Counted from the first letter of the stretch, positions 47,780 to 57,846 are shown. The stretch is 64,000 nucleotides of DNA from Ensifer sesbaniae (GCF_013283665.1 NZ_JABEKU010000005.1:1-64000), one strand, 5' to 3'. The notes: generated by a model not told the origin, from the letters alone. Numbers and translations: made by a program.

Positions 47780-47868
47780 GTTGCTTCCTTCCCTCTTCGT
47801 TCCACCACACCGAGCGCCCGCGGGTGCTTGCCGCAAGGCAATTCTGGCCGCGTCGTGTCGGGGACGTT

Positions 47869-47884
47869 TCAAGTCTCGTGCCAA
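47869..47884 (-). promoter_or_regulatory. Sigma-54 promoter of nifQ
   Basis: On the minus strand TTGGCACGAGACTTGA: strong -24, TTG at -12 with GA where GC is usual, like the nifH promoters. About 90 bases before the nifQ GTG. Confidence 0.75.
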
Positions 47885-47973
47885 TCGAATCTGCCGAGCC
47901 GAAGAGGTAACTTTGTGATTGCTATTCAAGGACCAAACGAAAGTCTGGCAGGAGCTCGGGGGGATGCGGCCGT

Positions 47974-47989
47974 GTCAGGAGGACGACAA
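47974..47989. promoter_or_regulatory. NifA activator site between nifQ and the peroxiredoxin
   Basis: TGTCAGGAGGACGACA, an exact TGT-N10-ACA. It lies 90 bases upstream of the nifQ promoter and 240 bases upstream of the divergent peroxiredoxin promoter, so might serve both. Confidence 0.8.
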
Positions 47990-48231
47990 GGACGACATGA
48001 GATGTCGGTTCTCTGCCAAGAGTAGCGGCCGGATACTCAACAGGAAACGCCGAACCGTGACGCGGCAAATCGGCCTCGCAGGCGATAGTACGCGCCAGCA
48101 GCTGCCGGCCAATCACGCCGACGGGTGAGCCTCGAAAGGCGCCTGCTGGAGTTTGTGGCCAAAGCCAATACGCGCACACCAACATGGCCATGCGCGCCAC
48201 AAAGCAGTGCTGCTGCAGTTTGGATGTCAAG

Positions 48232-48247
48232 TGGCACGGCGCTTGCT
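48232..48247 (+). promoter_or_regulatory. Sigma-54 promoter of the peroxiredoxin gene
   Basis: TGGCACGGCGCTTGC: full -24/-12 consensus (GG-N10-GC with TT before GC), about 90 bases before the ATG at 48336. Confidence 0.88.
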
Positions 48248-48335
48248 GTTTGCTCGTCGGTAGCCAAGCTGCCAATCACGGCGAATGCGCCGGCTCTTTT
48301 CCGAAGGATGCTGATGCCATAAAAGGAGAATGCTG

Positions 48336-48875
48336 ATGCCAATGAAAAAAAGAATTCCCTTCGTTGCCTTTCATACGCGCGTTCGCGACGAGACCGTGAA
48401 CGGGCCAAATCCCTACCGGTGGGAAGTCAGAACAACTGAGGATTACTTCAGCGGCAAGCGCGTCGTTCTGTTTTCGCTTCCCGGTGCGTTCACCCCGACT
48501 TGCTCAACTCGGCAATTGCCCGATTTCGAGAAGCTATATGACGAGTTCCGGGATGCGGGGATCGAGTCGGTCTACTGCCTATCAGTCAATGATGCCTTTG
48601 CCATGAACGCGTGGGGTAAGGCCTTGGGCGTAGAAAAGGTCAATCTCATTCCGGATGGTTCCGGCGAATTCACTCGCAAAATGGGCATGCTGGTCGCAAA
48701 GGATAATCTTGGCTTCGGGATGCGCTCTTGGCGTTACGCTGCCGTGGTCAACGATGGCGTGGTGGAGAAATGGTTCGAAGAGGAAGGTCTCTCGGACAAC
48801 TGCGAGTCCGATCCCTATGAGGTCTCCTCTCCGCAGAACATTCTTGAAACCTTGAGGACCGCTCCCGTCTCTTGA
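48336..48875 (+). CDS. Peroxiredoxin (Prx5-like)
   Basis: A 179-residue thiol peroxidase reducing hydrogen and organic peroxides. The peroxidatic Cys is in LFSLPGAFTPTCSTRQLPDF (near residue 55) with the Pro/Thr environment of the Prx5 subfamily; VYCLSVNDAFAMNAWGKAL follows. A further Cys (DNCESDPYE) near the C-terminus could resolve. The second ATG (48336) is preferred because AAGGAG lies seven bases before it. A sigma-54 promoter upstream points to expression with nif genes, probably protecting nitrogen-fixing cells from oxidants. Confidence 0.93.
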   Translation: MPMKKRIPFVAFHTRVRDETVNGPNPYRWEVRTTEDYFSGKRVVLFSLPGAFTPTCSTRQLPDFEKLYDEFRDAGIESVYCLSVNDAFAMNAWGKALGVEKVNLIPDGSGEFTRKMGMLVAKDNLGFGMRSWRYAAVVNDGVVEKWFEEEGLSDNCESDPYEVSSPQNILETLRTAPVS

Positions 48876-49067
48876 GCGGTCCCCAACAGGATTTTGATGC
48901 TTCTGTGTGACCTTTCTAGCTTGATGTCGTGGAGGCCGAGCGCTGACGTTGGGCCCCGCAGCTGCCGCCGGCACTAAACCATCGCACTCTCTCATGAACC
49001 CCGCGGCTGAGCAGTACCAAAGACGGAGTTCAGCACGGTCAGCGCGTTTCGTCCGACGCGCTGCCGG

Positions 49068-49400
49068 CTAAGCCTCTAAGATGGGTCGCCCGTCTGCGTC
49101 GCGGCACCCAATCTGATGGCAGGTGGCACAGCTGATGTTATGGTTTTTGAAAGTCGCGGTTCGAAATACAGCATCTTGCCAGGCTCGAGCTTCTCCGGTG
49201 TCGCCGGATTGTAGTCTAGAGCTGTCGGGTCCTTGTGGCGCTGAATAGCGATCTCGCCTCATCCAGCAGATTGTCTTGCCCCATCGTTGCAGAGGCAAGA
49301 AGACACGATCCGAACGCGGCCGCTCCAAAGGCCCACCGCCACGCCGAGCGGAGCTGGTTGACGAGACCTTTTTTTCACAAGGAAATTGCACCCGCTACTT
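49068..49400 (-). pseudogene. Cytochrome c peroxidase, N-terminal fragment
   Basis: Spread over two frames. One reads RWAFGAAAFGSCLLASA as a signal peptide, then LLDEARSLFS; another reads NPATPEKLEPGKMLYFEPRL; and the frame shifts again into NHNISCATCHQIGCRDADGR with the first haem-binding CxxCH. This order matches the start of di-haem cytochrome c peroxidases. Only about 110 of ~330 codons survive and the frame is broken, so it is a relic. Confidence 0.75.
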
Positions 49401-49440
49401 TAATCGACTGGTTCGGCGAACCTGAGCGATAAACATGCCA

Positions 49441-49980
49441 ACGGGAGCAACATTCTCCCGTTGAATTGTCTGGGTAATCCGCCCGCGAGCATCTCGCATG
49501 CTTTATCCATCGCTTAACGAAAGCGTTTCGCATGCACAGGAAAAGGCAGCACCACAGCGTGCCAGCGCCCGCTTTATGCCGTTGGGCTCATCAGCCATCA
49601 TGTGAATGACAACGATTTCGCTTGCTAAAAGAAGACCGCGGAGCAACTGCCTACGGTGTGCGATTGCGTGCTTTGACTTGCTGCCGGACAGAACACATCG
49701 ACGTGACCCGGCGGATCCGACCTGGGCGGTTGGGCTGACCGCATCATTTGTCGGCCCAAAGGTCGACTGTCGCTCGATATCTAGTCCGAGACCTCAACGA
49801 CACTCCCATGAACTGGCCCAGGAGATAAGTTCGAGAAACGCCGGAGTCGCTCCACTGGGGCAGGAGCAAGCCCGAGCCGACTGCTACCGTGTCGCCTATA
49901 AAGAGAGAATAACCTCCTTTGCCCAGCCCCGGCAAGACCTCACAAGAACTCGGAGTGATCAACTCGGCAATGTCGGAACT
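49441..49980. other. Intergenic region upstream of the iscA/nifS promoter
   Basis: No gene with support. A plus-strand frame (49606-50109) is open but runs through the NifA site and the sigma-54 promoter of the next operon and has no recognisable product. No strong repeat was seen. Confidence 0.5.
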
Positions 49981-49987
49981 TCGACGG

Positions 49988-50003
49988 TGTCATACATGCG
50001 ACA
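49988..50003. promoter_or_regulatory. NifA upstream activator sequence for iscA-nifS-nifW
   Basis: TGTCATACATGCGACA, exact TGT-N10-ACA, only 45 bases before the -24 element, closer than at the other promoters. Confidence 0.85.
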
Positions 50004-50047
50004 CCTCTGTGTTTGGATGGGGTGTTGTTTTCGAACGGTTTTTCTGT

Positions 50048-50063
50048 TGGCACGCCAGGTGCA
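50048..50063 (+). promoter_or_regulatory. Sigma-54 promoter of iscA-nifS-nifW
   Basis: TGGCACGCCAGGTGCA: GG-N10-GC spacing correct with a full TGGCACG. It lies 43 bases before the iscA-like ATG. Confidence 0.88.
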
Positions 50064-50105
50064 TCGCTTTTCGCAAGCGCAACTCGGAACCAGGGGAAAC
50101 GGTCC

Positions 50106-50426
50106 ATGATAACGCTCACCGACAGTGCCATTGCCGCAGTAAAATTTGCGCTTTCAAAGGCTCCCGAGCCGGCGACTGGATTACGCATCAAAGTGCAAGC
50201 GGGCGGCTGCTCTGGTTTCAAATACCACCTGGGTTTGGAAAGCGAGTCACGCAACGGCGATGCTGTCATTGAGGCGGGAGGGGTTAGAGTATTCGTAGAC
50301 TCAGACTCTCAACCTCACGTCGGCGGCATAACAGTCGATTTCACAACGGATGTGAATTCACCCGGATTCATCTTCGACAATCCCAACGCAAGCGAGAACT
50401 GCGCCTGCGGGAAGTCCTTTAGCTGA
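50106..50426 (+). CDS. IscA/HesB-type iron-sulfur assembly protein
   Basis: A 106-residue A-type Fe-S carrier. The three conserved Cys appear in VQAGGCSGFKYHL and the C-terminal NCACGKSFS. It would receive clusters made with the desulfurase NifS and pass them to nitrogenase components. The ATG at 50106 lies 43 bases after the sigma-54 promoter; the longer frame from 50013 would include it. nifS follows after 113 bases. Confidence 0.92.
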   Translation: MITLTDSAIAAVKFALSKAPEPATGLRIKVQAGGCSGFKYHLGLESESRNGDAVIEAGGVRVFVDSDSQPHVGGITVDFTTDVNSPGFIFDNPNASENCACGKSFS

Positions 50427-50454
50427 CCGGGCAGAACGAGAATACGAGATCATC

Positions 50455-50559
50455 ATGAAAAAGGATCAAGAATGCTGCATCAGTGCTGGTGTTCCAGCGT
50501 GCTCCTGGCGTCATTTAAGTAGGCGGAGGGCCATCCTGGATGTCGATCTATCTCGATAA
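50455..50559 (+). CDS. Possible 34-residue peptide between iscA-like gene and nifS
   Basis: An ATG at 50455 opens a 34-codon frame (MKKDQECCISAGVPACSW...) with three Cys in 11 residues, overlapping the nifS start by 20 bases. There is no strong ribosome-binding site (AATACGAGATC upstream). It may be chance or a leader peptide; similar position in related genomes would support it. Confidence 0.22.
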   Translation: MKKDQECCISAGVPACSWRHLSRRRAILDVDLSR

Positions 50560-51742
50560 CAACGCAACGACACGCGTCGATTCCGAAGTTCTCCAGGCAA
50601 TGCTGCCGTTCTTTGCGGACCAGTTTGGCAACCCCTCATCGATGCACAACATTGGCGCCGCTGCCGGCGCAGCGATGAAGACGGCGCGCCAGCAATTGCA
50701 AGCGCTGATCGGTGCCAAGTTCGACCATGAGATCATCTTTACGTCGGGCGGGACCGAAAGCAACAATACGGCGGTTCTTTCAGCGCTGGACGTGATGCAC
50801 GAGCGATCAGAGATCGTCACTTCAGCGGTTGAGCACCCGGCGGTGCTAACGCTCTGTGGTTACCTTGAAAAAACAAGAGGAATCAAGGTGCGCCGGATCC
50901 CGGTCGATCAACATGGCCGGCTCGACCTCGACGCCTATCGGGCCGCCCTCACCCATCGCGTGGCAATCGTCTCAATTATGTGGGCGAACAACGAGACCGG
51001 GACGATCTTCCCCGTGGCCAGGCTTTCTGAGATGGCCAAGAAAGTCGGCGCAATTTTCCACACTGATGCAGTGCAGGCGATCGGTAAGCTTCCGGTGGAC
51101 CTGAAATCGACCGCAATCGACATGCTGTCGCTCTCCGGCCACAAGTTCCATGGGCCGAAAGGCGTCGGCGCACTCTACATAAAGAGCGGCGTGCCCTTTC
51201 ATGCACTTTTCATGGGTGGGCACCAGCAGCGCAACCGACGCGCGGGCACAGAGAACACGCCCGGGATTGTAGGTTTGGGCAAGGCAGCCGAACTTGCCTT
51301 GTGGCGCATGGACGAGGAAATCACATGGGTGAAATCGCTTCGCGATCGTTTGGAGAAAGGACTTCTCGAACGCATTCCCAAGACCTTCGTCACCGGCGAT
51401 CCACTCGCGCGGTTACCTAACACGACAAATGTGGTCTTCGAGGGCATCGGCAGTGAAGCCGTTCAGTTTCTGCTCAATCGCCACGGCATCGCCTGCGCGT
51501 TTGGCTCCGCCTGCAGCTCTGGCTCCTCGCGGCAGAGCCATGTTCTCAAGGCGATGAACCTTCCCGACGCTGCGGCACTCGGCGCAGTTCGCTTCTCCTT
51601 TTCACACTTCAGCCGCGAGGAGGATGTCGATCAGGTACTCGAGGTGATACCTGGAATTGTGAAGAAACTTCGCGGTTCGTTTCCATTCTCTGCGGTAGGT
51701 GAAAGGCGGAGGATAGACAACTCCGCGGCCGCAGCAGGCTAA
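50540..51742 (+). CDS. nifS: Cysteine desulfurase NifS
   Basis: A 400-residue PLP enzyme that releases sulfur from cysteine for nitrogenase clusters. N-terminal IYLDNNATTRVDSEVLQAML, PLP-Lys in LSLSGHKFHGPKGVGALYI, and the catalytic Cys loop FGSACSSGSSRQSHVLKAM. The length is normal. GGAGGGCC precedes the ATG. The nifU scaffold gene common in other diazotrophs is not present between iscA-like and nifS. Confidence 0.96.
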   Translation: MSIYLDNNATTRVDSEVLQAMLPFFADQFGNPSSMHNIGAAAGAAMKTARQQLQALIGAKFDHEIIFTSGGTESNNTAVLSALDVMHERSEIVTSAVEHPAVLTLCGYLEKTRGIKVRRIPVDQHGRLDLDAYRAALTHRVAIVSIMWANNETGTIFPVARLSEMAKKVGAIFHTDAVQAIGKLPVDLKSTAIDMLSLSGHKFHGPKGVGALYIKSGVPFHALFMGGHQQRNRRAGTENTPGIVGLGKAAELALWRMDEEITWVKSLRDRLEKGLLERIPKTFVTGDPLARLPNTTNVVFEGIGSEAVQFLLNRHGIACAFGSACSSGSSRQSHVLKAMNLPDAAALGAVRFSFSHFSREEDVDQVLEVIPGIVKKLRGSFPFSAVGERRRIDNSAAAAG

Positions 51743-51842
51743 TCATTTCACGGGAACGGTTTGAAAGGTCCGCTGGCGGGTCGGCTTCAGCGTCTAGCAG
51801 CAACTGGGACCAGCCAACTAATCCCACCTATAGGAGAATGCA

Positions 51843-52220
51843 ATGACTTGTGATGGCGAGGCCGTTTCGAGTGACGCAATATTCGCGCGGCTAAAGAGCT
51901 TGTCGACTGCCGAGGAATTCTTTAAGGCCCTTGACGTTTCGTATGAGCCGAAGGTGCTCGACGTCTCACGGCTCCACATCATGAAACGCATGGGACAGTA
52001 CCTGGCTGAGGAGAACTTTTCCGACCACCGCGCCCGTGCGCGCGACGCGCTGGAACGCGCCTACGCGGATTTTGCGACTTCTTCGCCACTTTCACATCGG
52101 GTGTTCAGGGTGCTTGAGCAACGCGACCCGACTAAAACTGCGGCGCCAGGGCAACCGTTTGTACCGTTGGAAACCGTGCTGAAGTCTTTGCGACAAGTGA
52201 GGTTGATTTACGACATATGA
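51843..52220 (+). CDS. nifW: Nitrogenase stabilising protein NifW
   Basis: A 125-residue protein that associates with the MoFe protein and protects it from oxygen. Family pattern: [39 protein letters not shown] and the C-terminal [25 protein letters not shown] lies five bases before the ATG. Third gene of the iscA-nifS-nifW group, 100 bases after nifS. Confidence 0.95.
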   Translation: MTCDGEAVSSDAIFARLKSLSTAEEFFKALDVSYEPKVLDVSRLHIMKRMGQYLAEENFSDHRARARDALERAYADFATSSPLSHRVFRVLEQRDPTKTAAPGQPFVPLETVLKSLRQVRLIYDI

Positions 52221-52309
52221 CGTCCCAAATCCGACAAGTCTGTCAGAAATCCGATCGTACAGAAACGAACAATGCTTAAATTCCAGTCGGTTACTGACAG
52301 GTCATGTGG

Positions 52310-52326
52310 TTGGCACGATTGGTGCT
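52310..52326 (+). promoter_or_regulatory. Sigma-54 promoter of fixABCX
   Basis: TTGGCACGATTGGTGCT: GG-N10-GC with full TGGCACG, 55 bases before the fixA ATG. No exact TGT-N10-ACA was found in the 100 bases upstream; TGT and ACA occur near 52240-52260 but with the wrong spacing. Confidence 0.9.
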
Positions 52327-52380
52327 TTGAAGACAGGCGAAACCTTCAGGCCCAAATGCGATCGGAGCTAAAGAGACCTC

Positions 52381-53232
52381 ATGCACATTGTAGTCTGTAT
52401 CAAGCAGGTCCCGGACTCAGCGCAGATACGCGTCCATCCGGTGACGAACACGATTATGCGCCAAGGCGTGCCGACCATCATCAACCCTTACGACCTGTTT
52501 GCTCTCGAAGAGGCCCTCAAAGTGCGCGACCATCACGGCGGCGAGGTCACGGTGCTCACCATGGGTCCGCCCATGGCAGAGGAAGCACTGCGCAAGGCAC
52601 TCACTTATGGCGCAGACCGGGCGATACTCCTGACTGACCGTCACTTTGCCGGCTCTGACACGTTGGCGACTTCCTTCGCACTTTCTCAGGCAATATCGCA
52701 GATTGGCAACAGCTTTGACACGCCCGACATCGTCTTCACAGGCAAGCAGACAATCGACGGCGACACCGCCCAGGTCGGCCCCGGAATAGCAAAGCGCCTG
52801 AACCTCGTGCAGTTGACCTATGTTGCGAAGATTACCTCAATAGATCTCAGCGCGCGCGCGATTACGGTCGAGCGCCGCTCGGAAGGCGGCACGCACGTTC
52901 TAAAAAGCGAATTGCCTTGCCTCATCACCATGCTAGAGGGCACCACTGTCATTCGCCGCGGCTCACTTGATGACGCCTTGCGCGCAGCGCGCAGCGAGAT
53001 CGTCAAGTGGAACGCGGCGGAAGCCGGCATTGAAGACATCACCAAATGCGGGCTGCGCGGTTCACCGACGGTCGTCAAGCGCGTCTTCGCTCCTACCCCG
53101 CGAGAACAAAAAGCGGTGCAAATCGACACTACTGAAAAGAGAGTGCACGACATAGCTAACGAGCTGGTCGCGTCCATTTTCACTCACCAGCCGGCACTGC
53201 AACACGAGCTCTCCTCTGCTGGTAGCGCGTGA
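52381..53232 (+). CDS. fixA: Electron transfer flavoprotein beta subunit FixA
   Basis: A 283-residue ETF-beta-type subunit. FixAB bifurcates electrons from NADH to ferredoxin/flavodoxin (for nitrogenase) and quinone. Signatures MHIVVCIKQVPDSAQIRVHP, ALRKALTYGADRAILLTD and FTGKQTIDGDTAQVGPGIAK. RBS GGAG lies ~10 bases upstream. First gene of fixABCX-nifA. Confidence 0.97.
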   Translation: MHIVVCIKQVPDSAQIRVHPVTNTIMRQGVPTIINPYDLFALEEALKVRDHHGGEVTVLTMGPPMAEEALRKALTYGADRAILLTDRHFAGSDTLATSFALSQAISQIGNSFDTPDIVFTGKQTIDGDTAQVGPGIAKRLNLVQLTYVAKITSIDLSARAITVERRSEGGTHVLKSELPCLITMLEGTTVIRRGSLDDALRAARSEIVKWNAAEAGIEDITKCGLRGSPTVVKRVFAPTPREQKAVQIDTTEKRVHDIANELVASIFTHQPALQHELSSAGSA

Positions 53233-53249
53233 CGAGATAGGAGCAGATA

Positions 53250-54362
53250 ATGGGAACTCGAAAGACTAAAGCACCGCCACCCGCTGCGCTCGGCCGAGCC
53301 GGCACCGAGAAGGACCTTCCTGACCACTTCAAGAACTACCGGCACGTCTGGGTTTTCATCGAGCTGGAGCGCGGGGAGGTCCACCCGGTCTCGTTCGAGC
53401 TTCTCGGCGAAGGCCGCAGACTGGCTGACCAGCTGGGCGTGCAGCTCGCGGGTGTTGTTCTCGGGCCGCCCGGAGATTCTACCCGGCGTGCTGTCGCTGA
53501 GGCCTTCGCCTATGATGCCGACCTGGTCTACCTCGTCGAGAAGCCGCTGCTCACCGATTATAGAAACGAGTCTTTCACCAAAGCACTAACAGATCTCGTC
53601 AATACCTATAAACCCGAGATTCTGCTTCTCGGCGCGACGACGCTCGGTCGGGACCTCGCCGGTTCCGTAGCGACCACACTGCTGACTGGGCTCACGGCCG
53701 ACTGCACTGGACTTGATGTGGATGCCGATGGTTCCCTCGCAGCCACCCGGCCCACATTCGGCGGCTCCTTGCTTTGCACGATCTATACGCTCAATTGCCG
53801 GCCCCAGATGGCAACTGTGCGACCAAGGGTCATGCGCATGCCACAGCGGTCAAACAAGCCGATCGGGCGGGTAATCCGGCATGACTTGCGGATGCTCGAG
53901 GATGAGATCGTGACGAAGGTGGTCGGGTTCCTTTCCGATGGCCAATCGGAGAACGCTAACCTCGCCTATGCGGATGTAGTAGTTGCCGGCGGGCTTGGAC
54001 TCGGCGCTGCTGACAACCTGCAGCTCCTGAAGAATCTCGCGCAAACGATCGGCGGCGATTATGGCTGTTCTCGGCCGTTAGTGCAAAAGGGTTGGATGGC
54101 GGCTGATCGGCAGATCGGCCAAACTGGCAAAACGATCCGGCCGAAACTCTATATAGCGGCTGGCATATCAGGTGCGGTCCAGCATCGCGTTGGCGTCGAG
54201 GGAGCTGATCTCATTGTCGCTATCAACACCGATCCGAACGCGCCAATCTTCGATTTCGCCAATATCGGTGTTGTCGCCGACGCGGTCAGTTTTTTGCCGG
54301 CGCTGACGGAAGTTTTCATCAGACGGTTGGCACCGGGCAATCATATCAGACTAGTGAACTGA
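53250..54362 (+). CDS. fixB: Electron transfer flavoprotein alpha subunit FixB
   Basis: A 370-residue ETF-alpha partner of FixA. The C-terminal FAD-binding domain shows [20 protein letters not shown] and [20 protein letters not shown]. The N-terminal ~30 residues ([14 protein letters not shown]) are an Ala/Pro-rich extension. AGGAG precedes the ATG; 17 bases follow fixA, 11 bases precede fixC. Confidence 0.97.
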   Translation: MGTRKTKAPPPAALGRAGTEKDLPDHFKNYRHVWVFIELERGEVHPVSFELLGEGRRLADQLGVQLAGVVLGPPGDSTRRAVAEAFAYDADLVYLVEKPLLTDYRNESFTKALTDLVNTYKPEILLLGATTLGRDLAGSVATTLLTGLTADCTGLDVDADGSLAATRPTFGGSLLCTIYTLNCRPQMATVRPRVMRMPQRSNKPIGRVIRHDLRMLEDEIVTKVVGFLSDGQSENANLAYADVVVAGGLGLGAADNLQLLKNLAQTIGGDYGCSRPLVQKGWMAADRQIGQTGKTIRPKLYIAAGISGAVQHRVGVEGADLIVAINTDPNAPIFDFANIGVVADAVSFLPALTEVFIRRLAPGNHIRLVN

Positions 54363-54373
54363 GGTAAGACCCT

Positions 54374-55681
54374 ATGACCAAGGAGAAATTTGACGCCATC
54401 GTCGTCGGCGCCGGTATGTCTGGAAACGCGGCTGCTTACACGATGGCAAGTCGCGGTCTAAAGGTGTTGCAGTTGGAGCGCGGAGAGTACCCGGGCTCCA
54501 AAAACGTCCAAGGCGCCATCCTGTACGCCAACATGCTAGAGACAATCATTCCGGAGTTCCGGGATGACGCACCTCTTGAGCGGCATCTAGTCGAGCAGCG
54601 ATTCTGGCTGATGGACGACACATCACACACCGGAATGCATTACCGGTCGGAGGACTTTAATGAACCGACGCCGAACCGTTACACGATCATTCGCGCCCCG
54701 TTTGACAAGTGGTTTTCACGCAAAGTGCGGGAGGCGGGTGCGACAGTTCTGTGCGAGACGACGGCGACGGAACTGGTTCTCGATGGCTGGGGCAAGGTGA
54801 TAGGCGTACGCACCGATCGGGCTGGCGACACCATCCACGCGGAAGTAGTCGTCCTCGCAGAAGGTGTCAACGGCCTCCTCGGCACGAGAGCAGGATTTCG
54901 CAAGGTGCCGAAACCCGAAGCCGTGGCACTCGCTGTCAAGGAAATGCATTTCCTGCCCGAAGAGGTCATCGCTGAGCGTTTCGGCCTTACCGGCGATCAA
55001 GGCTGCGTTATTGAAGCGGCTGGGACAATCTCGCGCGGAATGGCCGGACTGGGATTCCTTTACACCAATAAGGAATCAATCTCGCTCGGCATCGGCTGCC
55101 TTGTCTCGGATTTCGCAGCGACCATGGAAAATCCATACACCCTTCTTGACGCCTTCAAGGACCATCCATCAATCCGCCCGCTACTTGCGGGCTCGGAGGT
55201 TAAGGAATATGCGGCGCACCTCATTCCGGAGGGTGGGTACAAGGCAATTCCGCAGCTCTTTGGAAACGGCTGGGTTGTGGTTGGCGACGCGGGGCAGCTT
55301 AACAATGCCGTGCACCGCGAGGGCTCCAATCTCGCCATGACGTCGGGCCGCATCGCCGGCGAAGCGATCTCCATAATCAAGAGCCAAGGGTGCCCGATGG
55401 CCACGGAGAACCTCTCCCTTTACAAGGCCATGCTGGACAAATCTTTCGTCGTCAAAGATCTTAAAAAGTACAAGGACATGCCCGCCCTGCTCCACACGAA
55501 CTCACGCAACTTTTTTATGACGTACCCGCAGCTGCTGTCCCAGGCGGCCCAAAACTTCGTGCGCGTTGACGGCACACCCAAGATCGAGAAGGAAAAAGCG
55601 ACCACGGCCGCTTTTGTGAAGGCACGTTCGCGATGGGGACTGTTCAGCGACGCGGTCCGGTTGGCACTTGCTTGGCGCTAA
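54374..55681 (+). CDS. fixC: FixC flavoprotein (ETF-quinone oxidoreductase-like)
   Basis: A 435-residue FAD protein of the ETF:ubiquinone oxidoreductase family, which passes bifurcated electrons to quinone. FAD-binding motif [20 protein letters not shown] at the N-terminus, [20 protein letters not shown] as the second FAD motif, and a membrane-peripheral region. It ends 14 bases before fixX. Confidence 0.97.
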   Translation: MTKEKFDAIVVGAGMSGNAAAYTMASRGLKVLQLERGEYPGSKNVQGAILYANMLETIIPEFRDDAPLERHLVEQRFWLMDDTSHTGMHYRSEDFNEPTPNRYTIIRAPFDKWFSRKVREAGATVLCETTATELVLDGWGKVIGVRTDRAGDTIHAEVVVLAEGVNGLLGTRAGFRKVPKPEAVALAVKEMHFLPEEVIAERFGLTGDQGCVIEAAGTISRGMAGLGFLYTNKESISLGIGCLVSDFAATMENPYTLLDAFKDHPSIRPLLAGSEVKEYAAHLIPEGGYKAIPQLFGNGWVVVGDAGQLNNAVHREGSNLAMTSGRIAGEAISIIKSQGCPMATENLSLYKAMLDKSFVVKDLKKYKDMPALLHTNSRNFFMTYPQLLSQAAQNFVRVDGTPKIEKEKATTAAFVKARSRWGLFSDAVRLALAWR

Positions 55682-55695
55682 AGGGGAGAAATGAG

Positions 55696-55989
55696 ATGAC
55701 AGCTCCAGTCGTTCGCATCGAGGACAGGCTTTACCAGAACCGCTACCTGGTGGACGCGGGGCGGCCACACATCAAGGTGCGACCGCATCAGTCTCCGAGC
55801 GCAAACTTGCTCGCACTGACGCGGATCTGCCCAGCCAAATGTTATGAGGTGAATGAAAACGGACAAGTGGAAGTTACTGCTGATGGGTGCATGGAGTGCG
55901 GTACATGTAGAATATTGTGCGAAGCAAACGGTGATATCGATTGGAGCTACCCACGAGGTGGATTCGGTGTCCTCTTCAAATTCGGTTGA
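55696..55989 (+). CDS. fixX: FixX ferredoxin-like protein
   Basis: A 97-residue [4Fe-4S] protein forming a complex with FixC. Cys in [15 protein letters not shown] and [20 protein letters not shown], then [13 protein letters not shown]. The ATG at 55696 follows GGGGAGAAATGAG; the frame from 55633 overlaps fixC. Its stop is 180 bases before nifA; no -24/-12 element lies between, so nifA is probably read through from fixA. Confidence 0.96.
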   Translation: MTAPVVRIEDRLYQNRYLVDAGRPHIKVRPHQSPSANLLALTRICPAKCYEVNENGQVEVTADGCMECGTCRILCEANGDIDWSYPRGGFGVLFKFG

Positions 55990-56169
55990 TAGCAGCTAAC
56001 TCTAGTCCGCATGAAACCAAACAGTGAAGCCAAAAGCATCTCGCTTTTGTCGAGCAAGACGGCTACATTCGCGTACTCTCAAGTGCCGATGTAAGCACCT
56101 GATAATATTAGCATCGCGGTATGTTCTCATTGGGAGCATGAGCGGTCCGGACGGTGTTTCCAGGCTGAA

Positions 56170-57846
56170 ATGCTGCACATTGGGCTCAATGAGGGTATGA
56201 CTGAACGATCCGCTCAAACCATGCACAAACCGGATTTCTGGGGCAGCGGTATCTATCGGATATCGAAAGTCTTGATTGGTCCAGCCAGTCTTGAGACCAA
56301 GCTTGCCAATGTCATTAAGGCCCTCTCAGCAATTCTGCCAATGCGGCGCGGCGCAATCGTCGTTCTGAATGCTGGAGGAGCGCCCGAGATGGTTGCAACG
56401 CTCGGCGTAGAGCAAGCATCTCAAGGCGCTCGGAGCATTCCGGCGAAGGCTGCAATAGATAGAATCGTCGCAAAAGGTGCGCCGCTGGTCGTACCGGACA
56501 CTTGCAAGTCGGACCTGTTCCAGGCTGAGCTCCAAACCAGTTCGAACGCCACCGGCCCGACCACCTTCGTTGGCGTCCCGATGAAGGTGGATCAAGAAAC
56601 GCTTGGAACACTATGGCTCGACCGCGCCAAGGATGCCGGCACGAGGATACAATTTGAGGAAGAGGTGCGTTTTCTGTCCATGATTGCCAACCTTGCGGCC
56701 CGGGCCGTTCGGTTGGATCGCCACCAGCGCGGCGATGGTCAGCCAATCGTGGGCGAGGAAGGAGCCCGCAACACTAGTTCAGGCGAGAAGGAACTCCCCG
56801 AACCTGCCCCACAACGCCCCACAAAAATCGATTGGATCGTCGGGGAAAGCCCTGCGCTCAAACAAGTGGTCGAAAGCATCAAAGTCGTTGCAACAACAAA
56901 TTCTGCAGTGCTTCTCAGGGGCGAAAGCGGCACGGGCAAGGAGTTCTTTGCAAAGGCCATCCACGAGCTTTCACCTCGGAGAAAGAAGCCCTTCGTGAAA
57001 TTGAACTGCGCCGCACTGTCTGCGGGCGTCCTGGAATCGGAACTGTTTGGACATGAAAAGGGCGCCTTTACTGGGGCCATCTCTCAGCGCGCGGGTCGTT
57101 TCGAATTGGCGCACGGTGGAACCCTGCTGCTCGATGAGATCGGCGAGATTTCGCCGGCCTTTCAAGCGAAACTGTTGCGCGTCCTGCAGGAGGGTGAGCT
57201 TGAGCGAGTCGGAGGCACAAAAACACTCAAGGTGGACGTTCGACTCATATGCGCCACGAACAAGGATCTAGAGGCGGCAGTCGCGGATGGGGAGTTCAGG
57301 GCCGACCTCTACTACCGCATCAATGTGGTGCCGCTATTTTTGCCGCCTCTCAGAGAGCGAAATGGGGATATTCCACGCCTTGCGAGGGTTTTCCTCGACC
57401 GATTCAACCGGGAAAATAATCGGGACCTCGCATTCACACCGGCTGCTCTCGAGTTCTTGTCAAAATGCAACTTTCCCGGCAACGTCCGAGAGCTTGAAAA
57501 TTGCGTCCGGAGAACCGCCACTCTCGCGCGTTCGGGGACGATCGTTCCATCAGATTTCTCCTGCCAGAAGGACCAGTGCCTTTCTTCAATGCTCTGGAAA
57601 GGCGCTGACCGTCCACTTGCGGGCAATACAGTCAGTGGGTCGATCGAAGCACCGGTCAGCCTTGGTTACTCCAACGGACCGGCCGGCCTAACGATGGCAC
57701 CACATCTAACGGACCGCGAGCTGCTAATCAGTGCCATGGAGAAGGCCGGCTGGGTTCAGGCAAAGGCAGCTCGGATCCTCGGCCTCACACCGCGGCAAGT
57801 CGGCTATGCTTTACGTCGCCATCGTATACAGGTGAAGAAGATCTAA
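56170..57846 (+). CDS. nifA: Nitrogen fixation activator NifA (oxygen-responsive)
   Basis: A 558-residue enhancer-binding protein that activates sigma-54 promoters of nif/fix genes. GAF domain at about 30-185; AAA+ domain with Walker A GESGTGKE (near 251), the sigma-54-contacting GAFTGA (near 298) and Walker B GTLLLDEIGEI; Fis-type HTH at the C-terminus (QAKAARILGLTPRQVGYALR). Between AAA+ and HTH are Cys 433, 445, 465 and 470 (C-x11-C-x19-C-x4-C), the motif of rhizobial NifA that makes it directly oxygen sensitive. Start could instead be an internal Met (residues 10 or 18). Confidence 0.97.
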   Translation: MLHIGLNEGMTERSAQTMHKPDFWGSGIYRISKVLIGPASLETKLANVIKALSAILPMRRGAIVVLNAGGAPEMVATLGVEQASQGARSIPAKAAIDRIVAKGAPLVVPDTCKSDLFQAELQTSSNATGPTTFVGVPMKVDQETLGTLWLDRAKDAGTRIQFEEEVRFLSMIANLAARAVRLDRHQRGDGQPIVGEEGARNTSSGEKELPEPAPQRPTKIDWIVGESPALKQVVESIKVVATTNSAVLLRGESGTGKEFFAKAIHELSPRRKKPFVKLNCAALSAGVLESELFGHEKGAFTGAISQRAGRFELAHGGTLLLDEIGEISPAFQAKLLRVLQEGELERVGGTKTLKVDVRLICATNKDLEAAVADGEFRADLYYRINVVPLFLPPLRERNGDIPRLARVFLDRFNRENNRDLAFTPAALEFLSKCNFPGNVRELENCVRRTATLARSGTIVPSDFSCQKDQCLSSMLWKGADRPLAGNTVSGSIEAPVSLGYSNGPAGLTMAPHLTDRELLISAMEKAGWVQAKAARILGLTPRQVGYALRRHRIQVKKI

